DNA of 44,502 bases from Chromatiaceae bacterium (GCA_026984455.1 JALSSC010000055.1:1-44502); one strand, 5' to 3'. Numbered from the stretch's first letter, positions 24,200-32,984 are shown. Numbers and translations are program-made. Notes: a model not told the origin generated them from the sequence alone.

Positions 24200-25212
24200 T
24201 GCGCTGGCATCGCGTCCTCGGTATCGGCATCCTCCTCGCGAGTCTCGGGGGCGGTGCCGCTTGGTATGCCTGGCGGGGATTCGAACAGACCCCGTTGCGC
24301 CTGCCCGATACGGGGTTGGTGATTCGCTTCGAGCCGGGTTCCAGCGTCACCGCCCTGGCCCGCGACCTGGCGGCACAGGGGGTGTTGGAGCATCCCTGGA
24401 TGTTGCGCCTGCTGGCCCGCCTGAGGGGTTGGGACGGCCGTCTGCGCGCCGGGGAATACCGCATTCCGGCCGGGACCCGCCCCGGTGGGCTGCTGCGCCT
24501 GCTCACCCGCGGTCAGGTGCTCATGCACCCGCTGACCCTGGTGGAGGGGCGTACCTTCGGCCAATATCTGGCCGATCTGAGGGCGGCGGACTTTCTCGAC
24601 ACGACCCTGGACGGGCTGGCCCCGGCCCAGATCATGCTCCGCCTGGGACACCCCGGGGAGTCTCCCGAGGGCCGTTTCTTCCCGGACACCTATCTGTTCC
24701 CCCGTGGCGCCTCGGATCTGGACGTGTTGCGCCGCGCCTATACGCGGATGTCCCGGGTATTGGCGGCGGAATGGGCCGCGCGCGCCCCGGATCTGCCCCT
24801 GAAGGACCCCTACGAGGCCCTGATCCTGGCTTCCATCGTGGAGAAGGAGACCGGACGGGCCGCCGAACGCCCCTTGATCGCGGGGGTGTTCATCCGCCGC
24901 CTGCGCAGGGGGATGCGCTTGCAGACCGATCCCACGGTGATCTACGGTCTGGGCGAGGCCTTCGACGGTGACTTGCGGCGTGCGGATCTGCTCAGGGACA
25001 CCCCCTACAATACCTATGTCCATGGCGGGCTCCCGCCCACCCCCATCGCCATGCCCGGGCGGGCGGCGATCCACGCGGTGCTGCACCCGGCCCCCGGCCG
25101 GGCCCTCTATTTCGTCGCCCGGGGGGACGGGAGCCACCAGTTCTCCGCCACTCTGGAGGGTCACCGGCGGGCGGTGCGTCGCTATCAGCTCCAAGGCGGG
25201 GCGGGGAAGTGA
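24199..25212 (+). CDS. mltG: Endolytic peptidoglycan transglycosylase MltG
   Basis: 337 residues with one N-terminal membrane anchor (about 5-25) and a periplasmic YceG domain. It cuts nascent glycan strands and so sets their length. The catalytic Glu is in LILASIVEKETG (about 211-222); PEGRFFPDTYLFPRG and YNTYVHGGLPPTPIAMPG are the other family signatures. The start ATG overlaps the pabC stop, and the end overlaps the GTG start of tmk. Confidence 0.95.
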   Translation: MRWHRVLGIGILLASLGGGAAWYAWRGFEQTPLRLPDTGLVIRFEPGSSVTALARDLAAQGVLEHPWMLRLLARLRGWDGRLRAGEYRIPAGTRPGGLLRLLTRGQVLMHPLTLVEGRTFGQYLADLRAADFLDTTLDGLAPAQIMLRLGHPGESPEGRFFPDTYLFPRGASDLDVLRRAYTRMSRVLAAEWAARAPDLPLKDPYEALILASIVEKETGRAAERPLIAGVFIRRLRRGMRLQTDPTVIYGLGEAFDGDLRRADLLRDTPYNTYVHGGLPPTPIAMPGRAAIHAVLHPAPGRALYFVARGDGSHQFSATLEGHRRAVRRYQLQGGAGK

Positions 25213-25835
25213 GCGGCCGATTCATCACCTTCGAGGGCACCGAGGGGGCCGGCAAGAGCACCTGCCTGGCCTTCGTTCAGGCCTGGCTGGAGGCCCGCGG
25301 GGTACCCGTGGAGCGCACCCGTGAGCCGGGTGGGACGCCCCTGGGCGAGGAGATCCGTGGTCTCCTCCTGGGGCATCGGGATGGGGGCATGGAACCGCTG
25401 AGCGAACTGTTGCTGCTGTTCGCGGCCCGCGCCCAGCACGTGGCGCGGCGGATCCGCCCGGCCCTGGCGGCGGGGCGCTGGGTGCTCTGCGATCGCTTTA
25501 CGGATGCCAGCTATGCCTATCAGGCGGCCGGCCGGGGGCTCGACCCGGAGATCGTCTCCACCCTCGCGCTCTGGGTCCAGGGCGGCCTCGAGCCCGATCT
25601 GACCCTGTGGCTGGACCTGCCGGTGGAGCAGGGCCTGGCGCGGGCCGGGCGGCGGGCGGCCCTGGATCGCTTCGAGGCGGAGGACCTGGACTTCCACCGG
25701 CGGGTGCGCCGGGCGTACAGGCGCCTGGCCGAGGCCACACCCGGCCGCATCCGGCGGCTGGATGCCAGCCTCCCCATTGCCCAGGTGGAGACACAGGCGA
25801 GGGCCGTCCTGGAGGACCTGTATGGACGCGCCTGA
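25209..25835 (+). CDS. tmk: Thymidylate kinase
   Basis: 208 residues. It phosphorylates dTMP to dTDP. The P-loop is FEGTEGAGKST (8-18), the nucleotide-binding DR motif is in LCDRFTDASYAYQ, and the lid region carries RAGRRAALDRFE. GTG 25209 overlaps the mltG stop. It overlaps holB by 14 bp. The mltG-tmk-holB order is the standard gammaproteobacterial one. Confidence 0.96.
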   Translation: MSGRFITFEGTEGAGKSTCLAFVQAWLEARGVPVERTREPGGTPLGEEIRGLLLGHRDGGMEPLSELLLLFAARAQHVARRIRPALAAGRWVLCDRFTDASYAYQAAGRGLDPEIVSTLALWVQGGLEPDLTLWLDLPVEQGLARAGRRAALDRFEAEDLDFHRRVRRAYRRLAEATPGRIRRLDASLPIAQVETQARAVLEDLYGRA

Positions 25836-26832
25836 GTCCCTGCCGTTCTGGCTGCACCCCCCCTGGCGACGCCTGTATCAGGCGCGTGCCCTGGGGCGTA
25901 TGCCGCACGCCCTGCTCTTGAGTGGTGGGCGTGGCATGGGCAAGGAGATGCTCGCCCGGCACCTCGGCCAGTCCCTGCTGTGTCAGGCGCCGGACGGGGA
26001 GGGGCATCCTTGCGGTCGCTGCCGGGGTTGCCATCTGTTCCGCGCCGGGACCCATCCCGATTTCGTCTGGCTCGCTCCGGACACCGAGGGCGGCTCGCGC
26101 GAGATCCGTATCGACGCCGTCCGCGAGGCCTGCATGGGCGAGGCCCTGAGTTCCCAGGCCGGCGGCTACCGTATCCTGGTCTTCGCCCCGGCCGAGGCCA
26201 TGAACCGCCACGCCTTCAACGCCCTCCTCAAGACCCTGGAGGAGCCCCTGGGGGATACCCTGATGCTGCTCCTGGCGGTCCGGGCGGAGCGTCTGCCGGC
26301 CACCATCCGCAGCCGCTGCCAGAGGTTGCACCTGGCGCCGCCGACAGAGGACGCGGCCCTGGCCTGGCTCGCCGCCCAGGGCCTGGAGGTGGATGCAGTG
26401 GAGGCCCTCCGGCTCGCTGCGGGGGCGCCGTTGGCCGCCCTCGAAGTGGCGCGGGATGGGAGCCTGCAGGCCCGGAGGGAGGCCCTCGGGGATTTCTTGG
26501 AGCTGGCCGCCGGGCGCGCCGATCCGGTGCTTGTGGCGGAGGCTTGGACGCGACGCCAGCCGGGGTTATCATTGAACTGGATTGCGGGTTGGATTGCCGA
26601 CCTTGCGCGCGCCGCGGCCGCTCGACAGCCGCCGCGGTTGCGTGATCCAAGGGTAGTGGAGTCCCTGATGGCCCTCGCCACACGCCTGGATCCCGCCGGC
26701 CTGCACCGCCTGTGGCGTCGGGTGGTGAGATTGGCGGCCGAGGCCGAGGCCCGCAACCTCAGCCCCCAGTTGGCTCTCGAGACCTCTTTGGTGGAATGGG
26801 CCCGGCTCTGCCACAGGGCGGGTCCCGGCTAA
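25822..26832 (+). CDS. holB: DNA polymerase III subunit delta prime
   Basis: 336 residues, a clamp-loader subunit with the AAA+ fold. The degenerate P-loop GGRGMGKEM lies near residue 36. The zinc module has four cysteines in the usual spacing, CQAPDGEGHPCGRCRGC (about 54-70). FNALLKTLEEPLGDTLMLL and TIRSRCQRL (SRC motif) are conserved. GGAGG at 25810 fixes the ATG at 25822; longer in-frame frames lie in tmk. The C-terminal third is less conserved, as usual for HolB. Confidence 0.93.
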   Translation: MDAPESLPFWLHPPWRRLYQARALGRMPHALLLSGGRGMGKEMLARHLGQSLLCQAPDGEGHPCGRCRGCHLFRAGTHPDFVWLAPDTEGGSREIRIDAVREACMGEALSSQAGGYRILVFAPAEAMNRHAFNALLKTLEEPLGDTLMLLLAVRAERLPATIRSRCQRLHLAPPTEDAALAWLAAQGLEVDAVEALRLAAGAPLAALEVARDGSLQARREALGDFLELAAGRADPVLVAEAWTRRQPGLSLNWIAGWIADLARAAAARQPPRLRDPRVVESLMALATRLDPAGLHRLWRRVVRLAAEAEARNLSPQLALETSLVEWARLCHRAGPG

Positions 26833-26847
26833 ACAGGAGATACCGGC

Positions 26848-27204
26848 ATGGCCGCACCGAGAATGGGCGGAAGACAGGGTATCCTGTCGCTCACTATCAA
26901 GGACAAGAACGCCCTCTATGCGGCCTATATGCCGTTTGTGAAGAATGGGGGGCTGTTCATCCCCACCAACAAGGGATATCACCTGGGTGATGAGGTGTTC
27001 ATGTTGCTTACCCTGATGGACGAGACCGAACGCATCCCGGTGGCGGGCAAGGTGGTGTGGATCACGCCGGTGGGGGCGGAGGGCAACCATGCCGCGGGTG
27101 TCGGCGTGCAGTTCAGCGAACAGGACGGCGGGGTCGCCCGCAACAAGATAGAGAGCTATCTCGCCGGGGTCCTTCAGTCCGACAGGCCCACGCATACACT
27201 CTAA
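26848..27204 (+). CDS. PilZ domain protein (type IV pilus-type)
   Basis: 118 residues consisting of a single PilZ domain: ILSLTIKDKNALYAAYMPFVKNGGLFIPT, then VFMLLTLMDETERIPVAGKVVWITP and AAGVGVQFSEQD. It lacks the N-terminal RxxxR pair, as in the PilZ proteins encoded after holB that act in type IV pilus assembly and do not bind cyclic-di-GMP. AGGAGA precedes the ATG by about 9 bp. The holB-pilZ order is conserved in gammaproteobacteria. No pilus genes are in the window. Confidence 0.88.
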   Translation: MAAPRMGGRQGILSLTIKDKNALYAAYMPFVKNGGLFIPTNKGYHLGDEVFMLLTLMDETERIPVAGKVVWITPVGAEGNHAAGVGVQFSEQDGGVARNKIESYLAGVLQSDRPTHTL

Positions 27205-27215
27205 GAGGCATGTCC

Positions 27216-27908
27216 ATGGGACGACAGGCTGTCCTGCTGAGATCCATCCGCGGTATTCACCAGGGGGCGGTCTGGTTGTGTGTCCTGTTGGCCCTCGGGC
27301 TGGGGCCTTGCCACGCCCGGGCGGAGATATTCAAATATCAGGACGCCAGGGGGCGTATGGTGTTTACGGACCATCTGCTCGCGGGGCGCCAATACCGTCT
27401 TCTGTGGCGTTCTGGGGTGGGCAGCCCGAGGGGAAAGAGGCATCGCTACCGGGCACGCATGGATACCAGGAACAGCTACAGAAACCGGGGCCGCTTCGAG
27501 CCCATCATCCGCAGGGTGGCGAAGAAGGTGCGGATCTCCCCGGAACTGCTCCACGCGGTGATCCAGGCCGAGTCCGCGTATGATCCCCGGGCGCGCTCGG
27601 CAAAGGGCGCCATGGGTCTGATGCAGCTCATGCCTGCCACCGCCAAGCGTTACGGTGTACGCAATGTCTGGGATCCTGAGCAGAATCTGGAAGGTGGGGC
27701 ACGCTATCTGCGTGACCTGCTGAAGCTGTTCAAGAACGACCTGCGCTTGGCGGTGGCCGCCTACAATGCCGGTGAAAGTGCGGTGCAACGCAACGGCAAC
27801 CGCATTCCCCCCTATCCCGAGACACGTGGCTACGTACGCAAGGTACTGCGTAATTTCCTCGCCGAGCGAAAGCAGCGCGCTTCGGCCAGGGCCTCGTCCC
27901 GGTCCTGA
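27216..27908 (+). CDS. Lytic transglycosylase with DUF4124-like N-terminus
   Basis: 230 residues. A signal peptide or anchor (AVWLCVLLALGLGPCHARA) is followed by a DUF4124-like strand pair, EIFKYQDARGRMVFTDHLL, and then a soluble lytic transglycosylase domain (about 95-215). The catalytic Glu is in LLHAVIQAESAYDPRARS; the SAKGAMGLMQLMPATAKRYGV motif and LAVAAYNAGESAV are intact. It cleaves peptidoglycan to 1,6-anhydro products in the periplasm. AGAGG at 27204-27208 fits the ATG at 27216 better than the one at 27210. It could form part of the lipid operon tail. Confidence 0.88.
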   Translation: MGRQAVLLRSIRGIHQGAVWLCVLLALGLGPCHARAEIFKYQDARGRMVFTDHLLAGRQYRLLWRSGVGSPRGKRHRYRARMDTRNSYRNRGRFEPIIRRVAKKVRISPELLHAVIQAESAYDPRARSAKGAMGLMQLMPATAKRYGVRNVWDPEQNLEGGARYLRDLLKLFKNDLRLAVAAYNAGESAVQRNGNRIPPYPETRGYVRKVLRNFLAERKQRASARASSRS

Positions 27909-27926
27909 TCTCCTCCGGATCCCTGT

Positions 27927-28280
27927 CTAGGGCCGTTCGAAATCCGTTCGCCACTCGCGAATCAGGTCTTCGACGAATTCCTGGGCCTCCAGCGACAGGT
28001 CGATGATGCGGAAGCCGGTCCAGCGCACATCTGGCGCGTTGCCGGGGGTGGACCACAGACTCTCTATTCCCATGGACACGCGGTCTCTCCCGTTATGGGG
28101 ACGCTCGAGTACCATCTCGACCTGGAATATCCCGTCCGGCGCGTTTTCCCCTGTGGTGACCAGCATCATGCCTTCGGTGGTCAGGTTGACCAGACGCCCT
28201 AGGGGTTGCTGGCGGTTGGTGTCGAACACATCGATGATTTCATCGGAAAGCTTGCGCGGGGTCTTTCTTCTGTCTTGCAT
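27927..28280 (-). CDS. PilZ domain protein
   Basis: 117 residues, a PilZ domain with the cyclic-di-GMP signature: RRKTPRK (4-10) for RxxxR, and NLTTEGMML (about 32-40) in place of D/NxSxxG. Asn and Gly are kept but Ser is replaced by Thr, so binding is probable, not certain. AGGA at the right distance supports the ATG at 28280. Converging with the lytic transglycosylase gene (18-bp gap), it stands alone as a monocistronic unit. Its effector role is unknown; nearby motility genes and DUF1631 make surface or motility control the likely theme. Confidence 0.85.
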   Translation of the reverse strand: MQDRRKTPRKLSDEIIDVFDTNRQQPLGRLVNLTTEGMMLVTTGENAPDGIFQVEMVLERPHNGRDRVSMGIESLWSTPGNAPDVRWTGFRIIDLSLEAQEFVEDLIREWRTDFERP

Positions 28281-28478
28281 GGTCGGTCCTCGCATGCATG
28301 TTTGTGGAGGTCGCGTGGTCTGGGCTGCGGTCTGCCTTTGGTCCAACTCCTGCCTGGAGAGGCGAAGGGCCGTTCGCTCAGACAACGGCGAGGGACTCGG
28401 GGCGAGTGCCTCTCGGGTATCCTATGGTGCCCGTTTTGAAAACAGCGTGCTGGGCACTGGCTGTGTCCCCTTCGTTCA

Positions 28479-28494
28479 CCCCTCCCGGGAGGGG
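28479..28494 (-). terminator. Palindromic hairpin after the DUF1631 gene
   Basis: CCCCTCCC (28479-28486) and GGGAGGGG (28487-28494) form a perfect 16-bp palindrome six bases past the DUF1631 stop codon. No T run follows on the minus strand. It may act as an atypical terminator. Confidence 0.45.
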
Positions 28495-28499
28495 ATGTT

Positions 28500-30938
28500 T
28501 CAAGGTTCCTGCGTACCCTCGCGTCGATCGAGCGGGGGCACGTGGGCGTCCTTGGGTTCACCAAGCGCTTTGCGCAGCGCCTTGCGAATGGTGAGCAAGG
28601 TTCGCTCCACGAACGGATGGCTGGGTTTCGGGATGAGCTTCGCTTGGCCCGTAGCCAGTTCGTGGGCCAGTTCGGCGAGGGGTTTGATTCGGGCCTGGAT
28701 ACCCGAGCGGTCGACAAACATACAGGTGGAGGTCAGCGGGCTGAGCCATGAGAGCTTCAGCCGCACGGGCGGTGTATCGGCAGAGCGGAATTCGAACCAA
28801 GTGCCGAATTTGAGTTTTTTCAAGCGCTCGATGATCTTACGCTCTTCGGGAGGTAAGGCTTCGATGACGACGGTCGGTTCATCAGTGAAGATGGTTTGGC
28901 TGCTGGGCCTGGCATCCGATGCCGCCTCGGCGAACAGTGGCTGGGTCTCTTCGCCGGGAGTGGTGGTGATGTGGGTTCGCCAAGTCAGCACCTCCTCCGG
29001 ATGACCGAGCAGGCGTAAGGTCTCGCGCGCAGCGGGTTGGTGGTAGCCTCCGAGGGCCTCCAGGGCCGTCTCCAGGACAGTGCGAAGGCGCCGGCACTCG
29101 CTGCGGGTCTGGCCGATGTCCGGGCCCTGTCGTCGGAATAGCGAAACCAGGCGTTCGGTGACCTCGATGGCCTGTCGCCATTCGTCGCTTGCCTCTCCCT
29201 GGGGGTCACGCAGGAGGATGAATACCAGGCGGTCGGCCCATATCTCGGTGAGGAACTTGCGGATGGGCTCTGGCAAGGGGGCGTGACCGATGTGGGCCTG
29301 GATGTCGGCGATCACACGACGCTTGGCGACGTGTAATCTTTCCCGTCCCTTGATGGATTCCTGTGAGCGTTCCTCGATGGCCTCGGTGCGGCGCTTGTGC
29401 TCTTCCACCGCGGCCCGGAACTCATCGAGGATCTCTTCGAACAGAGAGGGGTCGTCGGCGAACTCCTTGAGGATCCGTTCCACCACGGCCTGCATCTGAG
29501 GATAGATGCCTCGCTTGGGATCATTCTCATGCACCCACTGACCACCGGCCTCCACCAGTATGTCCAGCAACAGCCGGGCGGGGTGTTGGTTGTCTGTGAG
29601 CAGGCGGCGGTCCAGAAGGGTGAGCTTCAGGTAGGGGGTATGCAGGTGACTGAGGAGGGCCTTGGCCAGGTTGGGTAGCAGGGGGTCGTTGAGCATGTAT
29701 TCGAACAACATGCCGATGAGGTCGATGGTGTCGGCATCGATACCGCTCATCTCCTCGCGACTCACCTCGGCGAATACCTGTTCGCGTTCGGCCGCCAGGG
29801 CCTGTTTCACCCGGCCGAGGAATTCGGGGTCGATCTCGACGTTGGGCAGGCCTTCCGCGTCCGCCATGATCCCGGATTGGGCGAGGGAGGGTGGGGCGAT
29901 GTGGTCGATAGCGGAGATCGCGCGCTGACGCGCCGCTGTCGGGTTGGCGGGAGTGTGCGCTCCCGAATCGCCCGGTCTGGTGTCCTGGGCGGGTCCTGCG
30001 CCGATCTCTGGGGTGGAGGCGGCCGCTATTCCTGGCAAGATATCCGCCACCGACCGGCCTGAACGGCGATGACGTCGCGACATCAACTCCAGAATGGATT
30101 GGAAGAGGTCTTCACCGAGCGATGCATCGGCCGTCCCCGTCTGTGTCTGTCCGCTCTCTTCACCAGGCGTGCGGGGTTCGGATCTCTCCCCGCGTTCATC
30201 CTCGCGCCCTTCCGGGGTCGCGGAGGCGCGCTCATCCTCCTTGCGGATCACGGGCTTGAGGTTGGGCAGGATGCCCGCTTGTTTGAGATTATCGTTGAAT
30301 TCGTCGTAGAGGGGCTTGAGTTGGCGCATGACCAGGCGGTCGAGCAGGGCATAGAACACCAACTTGACCTTGATGTCGATGTCGAGGCATTGCAAGGCCT
30401 GCTGATAGGCGCGCACCAACTGGGTGGGCCCGGCGGGAATCTCCGCATCGTCCACCTTGCGGCCGTCGTTCAACACCGCCAGGCGGCGGCCCAGGGCGTA
30501 GAGTTCGGGGTAATAGTCGCTTTTCGCTCGGCCGATGAGGTTTTCCGCGGCGACCGATTCCTCCGCCTCGTCGTGCCCGATCAGGGCGAGTTCGATGCCG
30601 TCCGTGAACTCTTCGGAGGCATTGTCCCAATCAGCCGGCTCGCTATGTCCGAAATGATCGAATCCATCCTTGATTTCCTGGCGGAACCATAGCTCCATCT
30701 CGTCCTTTCTCTCCCGGAGCGCCCCCATGGCCTCGTAGAAACGGGCCTGGATGGCATTGTTTTCGGCCTGTTCAGCGAAGTCGAGCAGTGCGGTATCGGC
30801 GTTTGCGAACAGATCCGAGATGTAGCTGTTGATATAGACCAGGGCCATATCGCGGTTCTGTTCCAGGAGAACGGTGAAGCGTTCCCGTGGGGTCTGGGAT
30901 CCGAGCGGGGCCACGCGGCCGGAGTGGGGGCGTTCCAT
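28500..30938 (-). CDS. DUF1631 family protein
   Basis: 812 residues, the full length of DUF1631 proteins, sometimes mis-annotated as thymidine phosphorylases. It is mostly helical and acidic with a disordered middle part (about 230-320, rich in Glu, Thr, Pro, Ser). The core signature is LIGMLFEYMLNDPLLPNLAKALLSHLHTPYLKLTLLDRRLL followed by HPARLLLDILVEAG (about 405-465). The C-terminal segment, about 700-790 (FGTWFEF, RLKLSWLSP, CMFVDRSGIQ), resembles a degenerate PilZ-like beta barrel. No enzyme motif or signal peptide is visible. GAGGAG before the ATG makes the start sure. A small gene of unknown function lies just upstream on the same strand. Function unknown; cyclic-di-GMP linkage is inference. 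Confidence 0.85.
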   Translation of the reverse strand: MERPHSGRVAPLGSQTPRERFTVLLEQNRDMALVYINSYISDLFANADTALLDFAEQAENNAIQARFYEAMGALRERKDEMELWFRQEIKDGFDHFGHSEPADWDNASEEFTDGIELALIGHDEAEESVAAENLIGRAKSDYYPELYALGRRLAVLNDGRKVDDAEIPAGPTQLVRAYQQALQCLDIDIKVKLVFYALLDRLVMRQLKPLYDEFNDNLKQAGILPNLKPVIRKEDERASATPEGREDERGERSEPRTPGEESGQTQTGTADASLGEDLFQSILELMSRRHRRSGRSVADILPGIAAASTPEIGAGPAQDTRPGDSGAHTPANPTAARQRAISAIDHIAPPSLAQSGIMADAEGLPNVEIDPEFLGRVKQALAAEREQVFAEVSREEMSGIDADTIDLIGMLFEYMLNDPLLPNLAKALLSHLHTPYLKLTLLDRRLLTDNQHPARLLLDILVEAGGQWVHENDPKRGIYPQMQAVVERILKEFADDPSLFEEILDEFRAAVEEHKRRTEAIEERSQESIKGRERLHVAKRRVIADIQAHIGHAPLPEPIRKFLTEIWADRLVFILLRDPQGEASDEWRQAIEVTERLVSLFRRQGPDIGQTRSECRRLRTVLETALEALGGYHQPAARETLRLLGHPEEVLTWRTHITTTPGEETQPLFAEAASDARPSSQTIFTDEPTVVIEALPPEERKIIERLKKLKFGTWFEFRSADTPPVRLKLSWLSPLTSTCMFVDRSGIQARIKPLAELAHELATGQAKLIPKPSHPFVERTLLTIRKALRKALGEPKDAHVPPLDRREGTQEP

Positions 30939-30969
30939 GTTGGTTCTCCTCGGCTGGAGTCTGAGTCCT

Positions 30970-31191
30970 TCAATCCTCTCCGATGACCCGGTCGTCCCGA
31001 GGTTGGGACAGGAGCCTTTCGGCCTCGGCCGGGGTCCGAGCGAAGATCATGCGTATGGACTCCGGTTCCGCGTCCGGCTGTTGACTTCGCAGACCGCGGA
31101 CCAGGGCGCGCGCTTCCTGATATTGGTCTTTGACGTCGATGTATTCGAGTGTTAAGGGCTGAGCGCTGATGCGGTAGATGAAATAGGGCAT
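30970..31191 (-). CDS. Small conserved hypothetical protein
   Basis: 73 residues: MPYFIYRISAQPLTLEYIDVKDQYQEARALVRGLRSQQ and an acidic/basic tail. The beta-alpha start and the YxEARALVRxLR helix remind me of small proteins often encoded before DUF1631 genes, but I know no function. The ATG at 31191 gives this natural N-terminus; a TTG at 31206 would add five residues. No clear ribosome site is seen. The gene precedes DUF1631 by 31 bp on the same strand, so they are likely co-transcribed. Confidence 0.65.
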   Translation of the reverse strand: MPYFIYRISAQPLTLEYIDVKDQYQEARALVRGLRSQQPDAEPESIRMIFARTPAEAERLLSQPRDDRVIGED

Positions 31192-31206
31192 TGGGCGACA
31201 TTCCAA

Positions 31207-31516
31207 GGCTGGGGTGACCGGGGGTCACGCTCCCGTCCACGGGGCGTTGGGCGATTCTAACCCCTGCTCGTCCTTTCGCCCAGGCCTTTCCCCGTGTGAG
31301 CCGTCTGTGCTGAGGGGGCCCATCCCGTCAGGCGCCGCGCCTGCATCTTGTCTCGTCCCCTCGAATTTTTCAAGGTGCCTATAAAAAGAACCTTGGCTGC
31401 TCCCCAAGGCCGCTATGGTAGGGTACGGGGTCAACTCGGAGTGGCTGGCCGTGCGTTCGTGCGTCGCTAGCCTCCTCATTTCGTGTTCGCTATCACTTCG
31501 AAGGAGACCCAGTGCG
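31207..31516. other. Divergent intergenic region upstream of sat
   Basis: It holds the promoters of the small-protein/DUF1631 unit and of sat. Toward sat, a TATAAA -10 candidate lies at 31380-31385 without a good -35. A short stem, CCTTGG (31391-31396) with CCAAGG (31404-31409), falls just after the presumed transcription start. I see no gene here; the only plus-strand open frame is an extension of sat. Confidence 0.5.
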
Positions 31517-32704
31517 ATGATCAGTCCTGTTGGCGCCGATGAATTGTTGCCCCTGTTCGTCTACGATCCCGATGAACACCATGCCTTGACCCATGAGGCA
31601 GAGGGCCTTCCTTCCGTGGTGGTCAGCTCGCAGGCGGCAGGCAATGCCGTAATGCTCGGTGGCGGGTATTTCACCCCGTTGAAGGGCTTCATGAACGTGG
31701 CCGATGCGGTAAGCGCCGCAGACACCCTGCGTACCACCGACGGCCGGTTCTTCCCCGTCCCCATTCTCTGTCTGCTCGAGGACGTGAGCGGAATCCAGGG
31801 CGCCGGGCGTATCGCCCTGCGGGATCCCAACGTGGAGGGCAATCCGGTGTTGGCGGTGATGGATGTGGAGGCCATCGAAGAGGTCAGCGACGAGCAGATG
31901 GCCCTGATGACCGAAAGGGTCTATCGGACCACCGACATGGAGCATCCGGGTGTCAAGGCCTTCAACAGTCAGGGGCGCATGGCGGTCTCCGGCCCCATCA
32001 AGGTGCTCAACTTCTCCTATTTCCAGACCGATTTTCCCGATACCTTCCGTACCGCGGTGGAGATCCGCAACGAGATCAAAGAGCGTGGCTGGAACACGGT
32101 GGTGGCCTTCCAGACCCGAAATCCCATGCACCGTGCGCACGAGGAGCTGTGCAAGATGGCCATGGAGGCCACCAAGGCGGATGGTCTGGTGATCCACATG
32201 TTGCTCGGCAAGCTCAAGCCGGGCGATATCCCCGCGCCGGTGCGCGACGCCGCGATCCGCAAGATGGTGGATCTCTACTTCCCGCCGAACTCGGCCATGA
32301 TCACCGGATATGGCTTCGACATGCTCTACGCGGGACCGCGCGAGGCCGTCCTCCACGCCTACTTCCGCCAGAACATGGGCGCCACGCACTTCATCATCGG
32401 CCGGGACCATGCCGGCGTGGGTGATTACTACGGCGCCTTCGACGCCCAGACCATCTTCGACGAGGAGGTACCCCCGGGCGCCTTGCAGATCGAGATCTTC
32501 CGTGCCGATCACACCGCCTATTCGAAGAAACTCAATCGGGTGGTGATGATGCGGGACGCCCCCGATCACAGCAAGGAAGACTTCATCCTGCTCTCCGGGA
32601 CCAAGGTGCGCGAGATGCTGGGCAACGGAATCGCCCCGCCGCCCGAGTTCTCCCGTCCGGAGGTGGCCAAGATCCTCATGGATTACTATCAGTCCTTGAA
32701 GTGA
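31517..32704 (+). CDS. sat: Sulfate adenylyltransferase (ATP sulfurylase)
   Basis: 395 residues, the single-chain homo-oligomeric type used in dissimilatory sulfur metabolism rather than the CysDN type. Active-site motifs are QTRNPMHRAHEEL (about 193-205), which binds ATP and sulfate, and GRDHAGVGDYYG (about 290-301). The C-terminal LLSGTKVREMLGNG is also typical. In sulfur oxidisers it works in reverse, making ATP and sulfate from APS and pyrophosphate; in assimilation it works forward. No aprAB or APS kinase gene is in the window. AAGGAGA at 31501-31507 fixes the ATG at 31517. A hairpin follows the stop. Confidence 0.95.
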   Translation: MISPVGADELLPLFVYDPDEHHALTHEAEGLPSVVVSSQAAGNAVMLGGGYFTPLKGFMNVADAVSAADTLRTTDGRFFPVPILCLLEDVSGIQGAGRIALRDPNVEGNPVLAVMDVEAIEEVSDEQMALMTERVYRTTDMEHPGVKAFNSQGRMAVSGPIKVLNFSYFQTDFPDTFRTAVEIRNEIKERGWNTVVAFQTRNPMHRAHEELCKMAMEATKADGLVIHMLLGKLKPGDIPAPVRDAAIRKMVDLYFPPNSAMITGYGFDMLYAGPREAVLHAYFRQNMGATHFIIGRDHAGVGDYYGAFDAQTIFDEEVPPGALQIEIFRADHTAYSKKLNRVVMMRDAPDHSKEDFILLSGTKVREMLGNGIAPPPEFSRPEVAKILMDYYQSLK

Positions 32705-32711
32705 TGCCACT

Positions 32712-32737
32712 CCGGAGGGCCTTTGAAGGCCCTCCGG
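32712..32737 (+). terminator. Hairpin terminator-like element after sat
   Basis: CCGGAGGGCCTT (32712-32723) and AAGGCCCTCCGG (32726-32737) are perfect complements, effectively an 11-bp stem with a 4-nt loop, eight bases after the sat stop. There is no T-tract, so termination may be Rho-assisted, or the stem may protect the 3' end. Confidence 0.6.
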
Positions 32738-32984
32738 GGGCCATTGGAGGCGGCTTTGACAGGCCGCCGGGCATCCCGCCAAACGTCTCTGTGCGGTCAT
32801 GCAGAGATGTCCGGAGCGGTGACATCGTGATGGAAGGGCCGGCGGAATGCCGGCTCTTCCGCGTCTGGGCGACCGGACCGCTTCCTCCATCCGGATTGTC
32901 GAGGTCCTCGCGGGTGTCCACGGGTCCGCATGATCATTGCGGACCGTCGTATCGGATGCGTGCGGGACGTTTTTCACGGGCTGC
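32738..32984. other. Gene-free, hairpin-rich spacer between sat and motA
   Basis: Three more stems follow the sat terminator. GGCGGC (32749-32754) pairs with GCCGCC (32763-32768). ACGTCTCTG (32783-32791) pairs with CAGAGATGT (32802-32810) with one wobble. A 12-bp stem with one G-U pair joins 32832-32843 to 32849-32860 around GGAAT. I see no coding potential. A structured RNA or clustered REP-like elements are possible. Confidence 0.5.

Noticed and set aside
28500-30938. Thymidine phosphorylase function for the 812-residue protein
   Set aside because: DUF1631 proteins sometimes carry this label, but no phosphorylase motif or fold signature is visible.
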